DNA of 64,000 nt, taken from Lycium barbarum (Eukaryota; Streptophyta; Magnoliopsida; Solanales; Solanaceae). Of this stretch, positions 44,737-56,394 are shown piece by piece. The position numbers and the translations under genes are program-made. The notes beneath the pieces are model-generated. The model searched no databases and was not told where the DNA came from. It was given only the letters and a program-made list of their open reading frames with translations. The stretch is taken from the NCBI RefSeq assembly GCF_019175385.1, contig NC_083340.1:9002336-9066335 (forward strand). The letters run 5' to 3'. How positions within the stretch are numbered: the stretch's first letter is position 1; each line of letters opens with the position of its first letter.

Positions 44737-47451
44737 TCCTTATCCCTTAGAAGCTTCATGATATTAACAAGGAGCAAAACAAGAACAATAAGAGCTAAGC
44801 AAAGGGGCCATTCGGCCATAGCTCCAAGAAATCACCATAAAAAATCTTCCTCCAAAAATTTGTATCTTGTGATTTTCCTACTAAATTGAGTGTCCTCTAC
44901 AACATGGTGCAATTGTTTGAGAGAATAGAGCACTAGTTCCTTCGAAATGACAACATGTTTGGGTGAAGATGATTGGAGAAAAAGGTAAAAATTTATTCCA
45001 TGTTATTGTGTTATGAAGGTTTGTTTGTGTTATAGTATATGGAAATGAGTAGAATTCATGAAAAAATGGAAGTTTGCAAAGTGGGTGTGGAATATAGAAT
45101 GTGGCCGTGTGTATATATACATTGTATGCTTATGGTGGATTGAATTTATGTTGTATTCTAGTTGTGTGTAGGATGGAATTCATATTAAGAATGAAAGTGG
45201 AATGAATTTGATGGAAGATGGAAAAATTGAATGTTGGCCGTGTGGTATTTGAAGTTGGAATGAGAATGAATTAATTTGGTTTAACATGTTAGTTGTGTTA
45301 TTGTGATGCTTGCAATGTAAATGAAGATGAAATGATATAAGTTTGCATTGAAATGGAATGTAGAAGTTTATGTCGTTTTAGTATGATTTTATGACATTAT
45401 GAAAATGGAGTTGTTAAGGTGCAAATTATGATAATTGTTGATGAGTTTGGGATATGGAAGCGTGTTAGGAATAAGTATGTTAAAGATTAGAAGTTTTAAA
45501 CGAATTATGGTTTTGGTGGAACTTTTATACACTTTATGGAATAATGTGAAATGGTTCCGAATCGTATGTAAATGGTCTTAAGTTAGTTAATGAATATGGA
45601 AATGTTGATATTAGTTTGAAATTATTAAGTTGCAATGGAAGTTGTTGGACTATGTGGAAAGGAAGACTAGTTATGCTATAATGTATTTTATGATGATTGT
45701 TGATGTTGTTGGTATTGTTGTGTTGCCGTTGTTGATGTTTTGGGCCGAGTTGAATTCTCGGGGGTGTTATATGTATAGGGGAAGTGCTGCCGAAATTTCG
45801 GTAGACAAATGCATAGTTAAATGAATTCTTGGAGTCTTGAAATTTTTAATTGGTAACTTTGACCATTTGCAGATTCTGAGCGAAACGGGATTTGAGTTTT
45901 GACGAGCGTAAGACGCACGAAAGGTATGTAAGGCTACCCCATTCCTTCTTTTGGCATGTCCTAGGTATGCTAGGTCGATATCGGAGCCCTGGGGGGCAAT
46001 TCTGTTCTTGGAAATCCGAATTGGAAATTGGGTACTATTCATCCAATTCAATTGAAGCATAAAACTCTCATTTGTGTTACAAAGTGATCTAATGCCCGAA
46101 ATTTTTGTAAATGTATTCGAATCGCTTCGGAACCTTCATGTATGATTCCATAGACCCCAAATGTCCGTGATTCATGTCCGCCACCTCGACTTGACCCGAG
46201 GTGGGCCCGCTAACCCCGAGACTCTTCTGTTTGTTCTATTAGTCTCATTTTTGTATAATGTCGGCAAAGGACTTTTGTTTATGAATTTGGCTATCGTAAA
46301 ATAATGTTTGGATCGCCACGATATCCTAAACTATATTTTGAACCATAATTACCATTTTGGAAATATTTTTGTGAAATGAACCCCGCTTCGATTAATTGTT
46401 CGAACTATTTTAACTAATGAGTCAACATATGATTTTATCAAGTTTGCAAAAGTATTTTGATATATAAATTGCATTGTCTGCTCACGACTCCGCTCGTGCC
46501 CTTATTATGACTTCGTTCACCGGTTCTCGGGCCGGTTATGATTCGTGCGCCCTATGATTAATTCGGCTGTATGCTGTGTTACGGTTCCCGAGACCTCGCC
46601 ATAGGGCCGGGTTCCGTTTGGAGTTGTGCTGTGATATGGCTGGCGATATGCTATGATGATATGTGTGTTCGGGGATGTACGGAGATTTGAACCTTCTGGT
46701 GTTATGCTGTGTGTGGCACCAGCGTCGGAGTGGTGACCACGTTCCTGAGCTTTGCATGATTTTATCTGCATTATGTATATATATGTTTTGGTACAGATTT
46801 TGATATACTGGTCAGTATTCCCCTTTTGTATCCGGTTTGTTTTTTCAGTTGTGATTTACATTTCTGTACTCTATGCTTTACATACTCAATACATCTTTCG
46901 TACTGACCCCCTTTCTTCGGGGGCTGCGTTTCATGCCCGCAGGTACAGAGATCAGTGATCTGCCAGTGTAGGCCACACGTTCTGCTATTACAGAGTGCTC
47001 CTTTGATCCGGAGCCCATATGTCGGTATAATCTTTTGTGATGTATATGTATCGGTATATTTGACTATTTGGGGTACGGCGGGGCCCTGTCCCGTCATATG
47101 TCTTCGTTTTGTATTTGTAGAGGCCTGTAGTCATGTTTGTGGGTAGAGGGTCCAATATGTGTCTGTTTGATTACGATTTGTGTCTTAATGCGGTCCGTCT
47201 GTTATGGTGGCCAAAATGACCCTTATGTTTATATTTGTACATATGATCGGCGATGTGCATTCCGCCGCTTCTATTTGTTCCGATATGATATTTTGGTATG
47301 CGACCGCTTAAGACAAGTTTTGTTTTAAATTATGTTTAAAATAACTATTATGAAATCTGAGTTAAGTTTTGATTTGACGATTTGGCTCGTATGTCCGTTT
47401 GGGGTGCCCAAGTAGGGCGCCAGTCGCGGCCCATGGGGATGGGTCGTGACA
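44330..47451 (+). mobile_element. Solo LTR C (gypsy-like, 3.1 kb) in PMD exon 3
   Basis: Begins tgttatatcccgtattt and ends gggtcgtgaca. The flanks catca / tatca are a 5-bp TSD with one mismatch. It contains tttcttcgggggctgcgttt near its 3' end, like LTRs A and B. No gag or pol is present. Removing it joins GGA TAT GCA TCA to CTC TCA GGA, keeping frame. Confidence 0.88.
44650..44734. repeat. (TA)n microsatellite in LTR C
   Basis: A TA run of over 80 bases. The long Tyr/Ile frame over it is an artefact. Confidence 0.95.
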
Positions 47452-48882
47452 TATCACTCTCAGGAGCGTATGAGGCGCTGGTAAGTTTTATTAGTCTTAA
47501 ACTTAATCTATTGTCTTATTATGTATTACTTTACGAATTTATTCAATTTTTAAAATTTGCAAATATATGCAGTTACGGATGACTCTGATGATACGCCATG
47601 AGAGCATTCCCCGTACGGAGTCCACCGACCCCGGGATAGCGGCATATGCAGCACGGATAGTTCAGCTTACCGACACTGGTATGACACGGGCACAAGAGTG
47701 GCATCGTGTTGATGAGGATGCTCCAGAGCCTGTACTAGAGGGTGGTAGGGCTGATAGAGGTGGTCGAGCTGGCAGAGGTGGTTGGGCTGGCAGAGGTCTA
47801 GTAGATGAGCTTGATGATATAGCCCGCCAGGCTCCGTCAGCTACAGATATCCCGCCAACTTCTTCTTCCAGGCCGTCGAATTCACAGAGACTTGGATATA
47901 CGCTAGAGATGTTCGCACATTATGATCCTTGGTCATCATTTCCAGAGGTGCTAGTTAGTGATCTATATATGGGAGACGGAGATGACGACATAAACTTGGA
48001 TATTATTTTCGATGACTACTTTCTTCGTCCTACAGCCAGGCCTACGACACCATCTGCATCTCTGGCTCCGCGGGCCGCTCAGGAGCCCTTTCACATGCCA
48101 TCTCAAGAGCCCGTCGACACACAAGTTTATTTTTTTACAATAAAATAATGTATTAATTAATTATTTTATTAGTATAAACTAAATTATTTACATGTATGCT
48201 AGGTTCATTCTTCTGCGCCTGTGGACCCGTCTCCTCTTGTTCAGATTGACCCGTCTCCACCTCCAGCTACAGCTCCGGGTAGCGCTCAGGAGACTGTTGA
48301 GAAGTCAGCTAAGGAGCCCTCTGACCAGTCATCTCAGGAGGCTGTCGACACACAGGTTTGTTTTTACAAAGAAATAATTTATTAAATAATTGTTTATATG
48401 TTATTTCATGTTTAGTTTATGAAACATTAAATTGTTTATATGTTATTTCAGGTTCATTCTTCTGCTCCTGTGGTCCAGTCTCCTTCTGTTATAGCCCGTA
48501 TTTTGTGCGTTCGGATAATTCGAGATAATTGCGAGAAGTTAAGGACGAGACTATTTTCCAAAATTATTTTAAGGAACAAGTTGTTTATTAGTATGGAAAT
48601 ATTGAGAAAGGCTAAGGGTAAAAAGGGAAATTCACAAAGTGGTTCATGGAAATATTGTGGAAGGCTAGGGGCAAAATGGGAATTTCAAAAAAATGGTCAT
48701 GAAGTTACTATGGCCGTGTGGCATGTGAGGGAGTGTATGTCCACATTTTTATTTAATGGAGCTAAATTATGTAAATAGACCAAAGCTTGCATAAGAAGAC
48801 AATTAGTTTTCTTTGTTTATTTTTAAGAAGTTTCAAGAAAAAAAGGAAAAGAGGGCCATGTGTCTACTTGATATTGGAAGGA

Positions 48883-48885
<3 letters not shown>

Positions 48886-48920
<35 letters not shown>
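48886..48920. repeat. (TA)n microsatellite in LTR A
   Basis: TA run between tgg-rich 5' LTR sequence and gagcaagtgtatag, at the same relative place as in LTR C. Confidence 0.9.
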
Positions 48921-48922
<2 letters not shown>

Positions 48923-50717
48923 CAAGTGTATAGAAATCCATATATTTTCATCTCCCCACAACTTAAGAAACTTAGAAGAAAAAAAGGGATAGCATTCGGC
49001 CAACTATGGCCAAATCTTGGTCCATAGAAATTGATCACAAAAAGTTATTTCTTCTAGAAATTCAACTAATTGGAAGGTCCTCTTTAACATGGAGAGGTTG
49101 TTGAAGCAAGCAAACCATTCATTTGTACAATTTCAATCCTAGCCGAGAAAGAAAATGAGTGGGAGAAAGGTATGTGTTCAACCCTTTTTTACATGTGTTA
49201 TGAATGATTTATGTATGTTGGAGTATGTGGAATGGATGAAATTCATGAAATATGTATGTGTAGGGTGATGGCCGAATAGGGGTGGTATTGTGAAGATATG
49301 ATGAATTGATTTTATTTAGTATTTTGATTGTTATAGATGTGGATTCCATAATAAAAATGGAGATTTGATGGCTTGAAATGAAGTTGTAATTGTTGTGGGA
49401 GTGTTGAAGAAGTTAATTTGACATTAGTATAGTTTCTTGTAATTATGAGAATGAAGTTGTTAATGCATAGACTATTATTATTGTTCATGAATTTGGAAGG
49501 AAAGAATGTGTTGTTGTTGGTTATGTTGAGTTGAGAAGGATTCGGGTAGTAGGTATAATTCATGAACTTGAAAGAAGGAAATGTGTCGCTATTGTTCTTG
49601 TTGAATTTGGAAGGTTTCAGGTGAAGTGGTATGTTGGTTGGGTTGTTTAAACATTATGTGAATTGTTTGAAAGTTCTTGAACCATGTTAGAATATATTTT
49701 TGATTGGTTGTCGAAGTTGTTAGTATGGTGGTTGGTATTGTTATTGATAATTTGACCGAGTTAAATTCTCGGATTGTTGTTGATAATTTGGCCGAGTTAG
49801 ATTCTCGGAGATGGTGTATTTACAGGGGAAATGCTGCCGAAATTTCGGCAGATTATGAATGAATTCATTTGAAGAACTAAAGCAAGTGTATGACGATGAA
49901 TCTAATGATTGTATGGATTCTTTTTTAATGTAGACTAGCAAGCTTGGATAAATACGCATAGCTAATAGGACGTGGAGCAGGTATGTAAGGCTTACCCTTT
50001 CTTTCTTTTGGCATGTCCTAGAGCTCAGTAAGGTATGACATGACACACACTTTGGGGTAACTCTACTCTTTGATTCCGAGCTTGGTTATGATGCTTATTC
50101 TCTTTGGTCATGAGCATGTTTCATATGGTTGAGTCTATTGTATGATTAATAAATGAATAAGCTACTTCATATGGTTTGGATATGTATCCATGATTCCGAA
50201 GCTCCGTTTGATATGTTTCCGAGTTTGTCTATGATTCTTATTCACTTTTGATATGAGTACGCTCGATATAGTTGAGCTTATTATATGATTGAATAACGAG
50301 ACGAGCATAAAGAATTCTGTTTCTAAATGAGTTTTGTAAGTTTTAATGTCCCTAACTTTCGTAAAAGATCTTGGATTTGCTTTGAAACGTTCGTAAAAGT
50401 TCTGTGGTAAAAATGTCCGTAACTTTCTTATACTAAGTCGGATTGACACGAAACTGGTTTCTGAGCCTTCATGTGTCGGTAAGTATACTGGTCTGTCGAG
50501 TCTTGATTTATGTACATATGGTTTCGCACTACTCTGTTCGTGCAAGTCTCAGTATGTCCTCCATTGCGTCCCGGGCCAGGGTATGTTCTCGTGCGTACTT
50601 CTCTGCATTGTTCACCGCGTCCCTCTCACTTGCGGGCCGGGGCATGTTATATATGATATGATGACATTATGATATGATGACAGGGTGGTGGCCAGGATGG
50701 CATATGATGACTCTGCT

Positions 50718-51106
50718 CACCGCGTCCCGCAAAAGAGGGCCGGGGCACGTTACGTGCGTATATGATACATGACATTGTCATACATGATTTCATCCACCGC
50801 GTCCCTCAATGGAGGGCCGGGGCACGTTACATGCATATATGATACATGGCATTGGCATATATGATCTCATTCACCGCGTCCCTCAATGGAGGGCCGGGGC
50901 ACGTTACATGCATACATGACACATGACATGGACATATATGATTCTACTTACCGCGTCCCTCAATGGAGGGTCGGGGCACGTTACATGCATACATGATACA
51001 TGACACATGACATGGACATATATGATTCTACTTACCGCGTCCCTCAATAGAAGGCCGGGGCACGTTACATGCATATGTGATACAAGATATTGGCATACAT
51101 GACTTC
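50718..51106 (+). repeat. 77-bp tandem array in LTR A (interrupted)
   Basis: caccgcgtccctcaatgg..gccggggcacgttacatg recurs at about 50718, 50795, 50871, 50949 and 51034. After LTR B it recurs at 54477 and 54552, with the 77-bp phase kept once the insertion is subtracted. Confidence 0.88.
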
Positions 51107-54100
51107 TGTCACACCCTAATTCCGCTAGGGTGTGATGGGCACCCGACCCTTACCTAGGGCCGAGCGAACCCTCAGACTCTTGCTGCACATAAAATCACGT
51201 CAAACTTTTCAAATCAAATGAGATGAAATACATCGTAATTTTTTTTTTCCAGAAATATTCTTCCACGTAGCTTCCAAGCATAACAAATCTATAATCATAC
51301 AAAATTCAGTACATAACGCAGACCGACATTTCGGCTGACGGAGCCGCTTACAGACTGACAACCAATACCCACGACGCTGTCTACAAAGTCTCTAACGTAA
51401 TCCAGAAAGCATAACATACCAACTCTGACTCGGCAGCACTCCGGGAACAAATGGAGCTTGCCATCTGCACTGGAACATCTTCTATACTGTCTTCAACTCA
51501 CCTGGGAGTACCTGCGCGACATGAAACGCAGCCCCCGAAGAAAGGGGGTCTGTACGAAATATGTACTGAGTATGCAAAGCATGAAGTACAGAAAACGAAG
51601 TCATAACCGAAGTAAAATGTACAGAAGGTGAGCACAATAACCAGAATACCAAAGTGTTGCATTTGACGTACAAATCATACATAGGAGGTTCCAGAAGACA
51701 AATACGGCAATCAAAATGCCAAAATGCTTGCTTTCCTTTGAAAAACATTTCCGTCTCATACACGCAGAAAACCAGACACACAATTACCGCGACCAAAAGT
51801 CCAGCGATCACTATCACATAGTGCGGCATACCGCGGTCAGGAGTCCAGCGGTCAATGTCGCACACACCGCGGTCAAGAATCCAGCGGTCAACATCACAAA
51901 TGCGGAATACCGCGGTCAAGAATCCAGCGGCCAATGTCGCACACACCGCGGTCAAGAATCCAGCGGTCAACATCACAAATGCGGCATACCGCGGTCAAGA
52001 ATCCAACGGTCAATGTCGCACACACCGCGGTCAAGAATCCAGCGGTCAATAACCAAATTTATTACTTTCCAAACATAAATCACATATGTCAGAATCAGGC
52101 ATTACACATACATACAACGTGCCCCGGCCCTCGGTGAGGGACTCGGTGATTAGATTCATGTATGCCAAAATCGTATATCAGAAAAATACAGAAGGTAAGT
52201 AGCTTATCCAGAACATCAGAACACTTACTTTTCAATCACAAAGGATACATATCAAAGTCATGCAAAGGGCACAGGAACATGGTCGTCACTCCCGTCTCTG
52301 GCGCCATAACACACCATACTCCAGAAGATTCCATAACATGTACACGGTATCTCGGGAACCGGACATATAACACGAGAACCCGGGAACCAGTCACATCATA
52401 ATCCATATACACAGTAACTGGGGACGGACATATACCACAGTACCCCAGAGCCGGATACATCATAGTTCGAAAATTACATACATGGAACCCGACTCCTAGA
52501 CAAGGTACTCGGCGAACCATACGCACGAAACATACCGGCCCGGAACTCGGTGAAAGGGATCATAGCATATATACGAGCGGAGTAGTAAGAAATTAGGTGC
52601 ACATAAATCAAAAACCGGTAAAAGAATCGAATGTATTATCAGGATATTCACATTAAGGAGCTTTCCAATGACTTATGGAACGAATCAAACGGAGTCTTAG
52701 ATTCATAGACGAAAGTCTTACTTTCATATCATACAAGGATAGCTCAAGTGAGACAAACGAAGGAAGTTTCGGAACTTGTGGGCCCACCTCGGGTCAAGTC
52801 GAGGTGGCGGATATAAATTACAAACATTGGACTCTATGGAGTCATCCAAGAAAGTTTCAAAGCAATCCGAATACGCTTGTGGAAGTTATGGATGTTTAGA
52901 CACCTTTCCAACAAAACATAAGAATTATAGTTCAATTACATTGAACGAATAGTATTCAAAATCAAACTCGGGTTTCGATGGACAGAATTGTTCCCGAGGA
53001 TCAAGTCTTGAACTAGTATACATAGGACATGCCAAAAGAAGGAAATGGTGAGCTTTACATACCTCACTTGCGCCTTACGCTCGTCCGAACTCAATCCCCG
53101 TTTCATCCAAAATCTACAATTGGTCATAGTTGCCAAATGTAAGTTTCAAGCTTAAATTCATATTGTCTACCGAAATTTCGACAGCATTTCCCCTGTAAAT
53201 TCAACGTCCCCGAGAATAATCTCGGCCCAAAATATCAACAACAACAACCCAACAACAATACCAATAACATCAACGATCGAATTGAAACACATTCTAACAT
53301 ATGTTGTCTTCTTTTCTACATAACATATCAACTTCCAATCCGACTTCACACTTTCAAATCGGTATCAACATTTTTGCATTCATACACTAATTTAAGATTA
53401 TTCAAACATAGGCCAAGAACATTTCAAGCAATCCATTCGATATTCAACAATTCCATCCCATATGCTATGCCACCCGAATTCTTCCAAATGGAATCACAAC
53501 AACAACAACATATTTTCTTTCTCCAAGTTCATGAATTATGCTAACAATTCATACCTTAACAACATTATTTTCTATATGCATACAAGCAATAATACTCTAG
53601 TCACATAGGCTTCCATGACTACTCTCCAACACTTGTAACTTCAACTAAAACCATCACACTTTCATTATCAACATAGAACCCACAACAACAACAACTAAAA
53701 CACTAAATAAACAATTCAATCATTGTTCTTGCAAACCACCCATACACACGGCCACATACACCTAACACACATTATCTTTCATGATTATCTTGCATTTCTA
53801 CACACCACAACATTCCCAAGCATCCATAACATAGAAAGGAAGGTTAAATTCTTACCTTTTTCCTTCAACTTCCCTCTTGGCTAAGGTTGCTAAATTGATG
53901 AAGCGAGTCTTATCTTTCGAAATAACTACACCACGTTGTAGAGGGCCCTTGAATTAGTAGAAATACAACAAGAAAATAATTTTTGGGGCATGATTTCATG
54001 GGGGAAAAATCCCCCTACCTTGGCCGAAATATGCTTGTTTTTTTTTTTTTTTGTTCTTCATCTTCTTTCTCTTTCTTTCTTTCTCTCACTTTCTTGAATG

Positions 54101-54467
54101 TTCCAAATGGCCATGTGATGAATTTTCATCCATGTGCCATATATTAAAAGATGACATGGGACATGGCCCACACCCATGTGCATGGCACATGCCCCTTAGT
54201 TTTTCATTTCCTTTTTTTTTTTTCATGAACAAATAATTCGCCAATTCCAATTTTGCCCTTAGCCTTTCACAATATTTCCTTGAGCCACTTTGTGAATTTC
54301 CTTTTTTTTATTTTTTTTTATTTTTACCCCTAACCTTTTCTCATATTTCCACATCCAAAATTTTCATAAACAATTTATGTATCAAACAAGATCAAAACGC
54401 AGCCTTGTCTTTAACTTGTCACAATTATTTCAAATTTTCCGAATACACAAAAATACGGGATATAACA
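51107..54467 (-). mobile_element. Solo LTR B (3.36 kb), minus strand, nested in LTR A
   Basis: On the minus strand it starts tgttatatcccgtattt and ends agggtgtgaca. The TSD acttc lies at 51102-51106 and 54468-54472. Same LTR family as A and C, opposite orientation. No gag/pol. Confidence 0.92.
51825..52055. repeat. 39-bp tandem repeat in LTR B
   Basis: accgcggtcaagaatccagc units start at about 51829, 51866, 51908, 51945, 51987 and 52024. Two slightly different units alternate, giving a 79-bp higher-order period. Confidence 0.88.
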
Positions 54468-55336
54468 ACTTCATTCACCGCGTCCCTCAATGGAGGTCCG
54501 GGGCACGTTATATGCATATATGATATATGGTAATGACATGTATGAGTTTCCTCACCGCGTCACTCACTAGAGGGCCGGGGCACGTTATATGATATATGTT
54601 ATACGATGAAGGTATACATGATTTTCATTTATGATTTACGATGACATACTTGATTTTCATTTAAAAAGGCAAGTGCTTTGATGTTTAAAAGGGTCCTACT
54701 TGATTCTGGTAAATCTTTGTTTCAGTTATGATCTCCTTTTCTGTATTCCATGCCTTACATGCTCAGTACATTTTCCGTACTGACCCCCTTTTTTCGGGGG
54801 CTGCGTTTCATGCCACGCAGGTACACCTAGATGAGTAAAGGACATTGCTAGAAGATGCTTCAGCTAGATTGGCAACTCCAATTGCTCCTGGAGTGTTGCT
54901 GAGTCAGAGTATATGTGCTATGATGTTTTGTTCGAAGTTAGAGACTTTGCAGACAGAGTCGTGGGTATAGAATGTCAGTTCTGTGAGCGGCCCCATCAGC
55001 CGACGTGTCATTTATGTTATGATATAAATTCCATATGATCACAGATTTTGTTTGATTTGAGAACGATAGAAGAAAGATTTTGAAAGCTTACTTTGTATTT
55101 TACCTTTATTTGATTTCAAAGTCCGAAGAGATTATGTATGTAATGAGAGTCCGTGGGTTTGCTCGACTCCGGATATGGGGTCGGGTGCCCATCACACCCT
55201 AGGAAAATTAGGGTGTGACACCTTCGATTGAGTCATCTCCTGAGTCATCTAATGAGGCTACTCAGGTGGAGACCGCCGCCGTCTTCCACAGGAAGCATAT
55301 TTTCACCCAGGGTTAGTTTACAGTTTGGTCCTTTCA

Positions 55337-55357
55337 CGCACAGAATCTGTGCGTGGA
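55337..55357. promoter_or_regulatory. Right subterminal perfect palindrome of the PMD element
   Basis: cacgcacaga-a-tctgtgcgtg has 10-bp arms and a single central base, about 50 bp inside the right end. Versions occur near the left end (41590, 41645). It is a candidate transposase-binding site. Confidence 0.55.
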
Positions 55358-55408
55358 GCCTACTTTGGTTCTTTTTTTTTTTTTTTTGGTTAAAAAAGTC
55401 TTGGGCTC

Positions 55409-55530
55409 ATTAATACGCGACCATACAGGACATTGGGTGGAAGGCTTTGCCACTCGTATGGATGCTCAGTCAGTTCTTCATTCTGAAATCCAAGCCCTTT
55501 TACAGGGATTGGAGTTGGCTTACACAGGAT
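55409..55530 (+). pseudogene. RNase H-like frame, right half
   Basis: Continues from the left half across the TSD: LIRDHTGHWVEGFATRMDAQ, then SVLHSEIQALLQGLELAYT, containing the conserved Glu of the RNase H helix (SEIQAL). Similarity ends near 55525, where a ttaaatttgggccaaaatgag repeat begins. Confidence 0.8.
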
Positions 55531-55861
55531 TAAATTTGGGCCAAAATGAGTTAGGCTAAAATGAATTGTCCAGTTTTTATTAAGCTTTAATTTCTTTGTT
55601 TGTTCTTTTATAATTTGCAAATACCTAATAATACTTCTTTTTCTTCATTATGACTATATATAAAACATATCAAACAAAAATAATAATTTTTAAAAATATT
55701 TTGACAAAGCTTTTCATAGGTCGATTTGGGCTATATAACATCCCAATTTTTAAATGAGCTGAACTAATCAATGTGAGGGTAAAAAATTCGCCCAAACTTG
55801 GGACGAGTTTGCTAATTAGGCGGGTCATATTTTCATGAACTAATTTTTTTCATCCCTGACG

Positions 55862-56023
55862 GATATATTATAGCTGGTAGAAAAACCCGTTCACAGTCAC
55901 GTGGTGTTCCACTAGATGCTACAAGAGACCGTGAGGAAGCTTCTGTTAAAAATTCTTTCAATGATAAAATGAAAAAAGAGGATGAAAAAGTGGAAGCCAA
56001 GAAATCAAGAAAACGATTTTGAA
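55862..56023 (+). pseudogene. Orphan coding fragment, basic C-terminus
   Basis: A plus-strand frame reads GYIIAGRKTRSQSRGVPLDA, then TRDREEASVKN, and ends DEKVEAKKSRKRF with a stop. Its codon-like composition and KR-rich end look like the last exon of a nuclear protein gene. No partner exon was found and the family is not recognised. Confidence 0.4.
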
Positions 56024-56152
56024 TCCATTGAAGTCATACAAAAAATTCCTGATCATCTATGAAGTTATTGTATAAGCATGATTTTTATAGAAAATCTGTA
56101 TGTTGATTCGGTTGGGGAAGGTCTTTATTGCATGATTTTTTATTACATTTCT

Positions 56153-56280
56153 TTTGAGCCGAGGGTCTATAGAAAAAATCTCTCTATCTCACAAATGTAA
56201 AGATAAAATTTGCGTACATTCTATTCTTTCAAAATTTTATTTGTGAAATTACACTAGATTGTTATTGTTGTTGTTGGTAT
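56153..56280 (+). mobile_element. Degraded Solanaceae-type SINE
   Basis: gagccgagggtctatagaaa, ttgcgtacattctattc and attacactagattgttattg follow the family order with many changes. The 3' tail is TTG-rich. Confidence 0.78.
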
Positions 56281-56394
56281 TGTGGTAAACAGAGTATTTT
56301 AGGCTAACTGACTGAAACTTAGAAAATATGAGCGGCTAACTGGCTAAGTATGTTTTTTCCCCTTCTAAATGATGGTGGGACTAAATTTTGATTC

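Larger units (their letters stand above)
48487..55220 (+). mobile_element. Solo LTR A (3.37 kb net) in the last PMD exon, itself holding LTR B
   Basis: Begins tgttatagcccgtatttt and ends agggtgtgaca. The TSD ccttc lies at 48482-48486 and 55221-55225. Sequence 51107-54472 is foreign (LTR B plus TSD). The 3' part has tttttcgggggctgcgtttc and the rest of a 77-bp tandem array. No internal retroelement domain is present, so it is a recombination-derived solo LTR. Confidence 0.9.
42829..55316 (+). pseudogene. Plant mobile domain (PMD/MAIN-like) gene, interrupted by solo LTRs
   Basis: Exons inferred: 42829-43588, 43677-43856, 43934-44329 + 47457-47480 (split by LTR C), 47573-48124, 48203-48355, and 48452-48486 + 55226-55316 (split by LTR A). 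The PMD core (PF10536 type) shows [63 protein letters not shown] and LLQIWVWTRLRPFQP. The C-terminal part is RG-rich (RGGRAGRGGWAGRG) and ends with QVETAAVFHRKHIFTQG. Such genes occur in MULEs and as domesticated MAIN/MAIL1 proteins in silencing and genome stability. There is a +1 frameshift near 43035 and in-frame TAG stops at 43136, 43217 and 43958. The last two exon starts are near-identical (VHSSAPV..). It is not functional. Confidence 0.85.
41509..55408 (+). mobile_element. Mutator-like element carrying a plant mobile domain gene, 9-bp TSD, with nested insertions
   Basis: The ends are gggcccaagactttt (41509) and, inverted from 55408, gagcccaagactttt. The flanks attataacg-type duplication reads attaatacg at 41500-41508 and 55409-55417, a perfect 9-bp TSD. 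Removing 41509-55417 restores the RNase H frame (GAGGLIR / DHTGHWVEGF). The present length is 13.9 kb, but three solo LTRs account for about 9.9 kb, so the original was about 4 kb. Its only clear gene is the PMD gene. No MURA transposase was found, so it would have needed one supplied in trans. Subterminal palindromes (acgcacagaatctgtgcgt type) lie near both ends. Confidence 0.85.

Noticed and set aside
46517..47328. Several overlapping frames of 60-108 codons
   Set aside because: All lie inside solo LTR C, with no recognisable domain.
51482..52137. Repeat-containing frames (HTPRSRIQRS type)
   Set aside because: They are translations of the 39-bp tandem repeat in solo LTR B.
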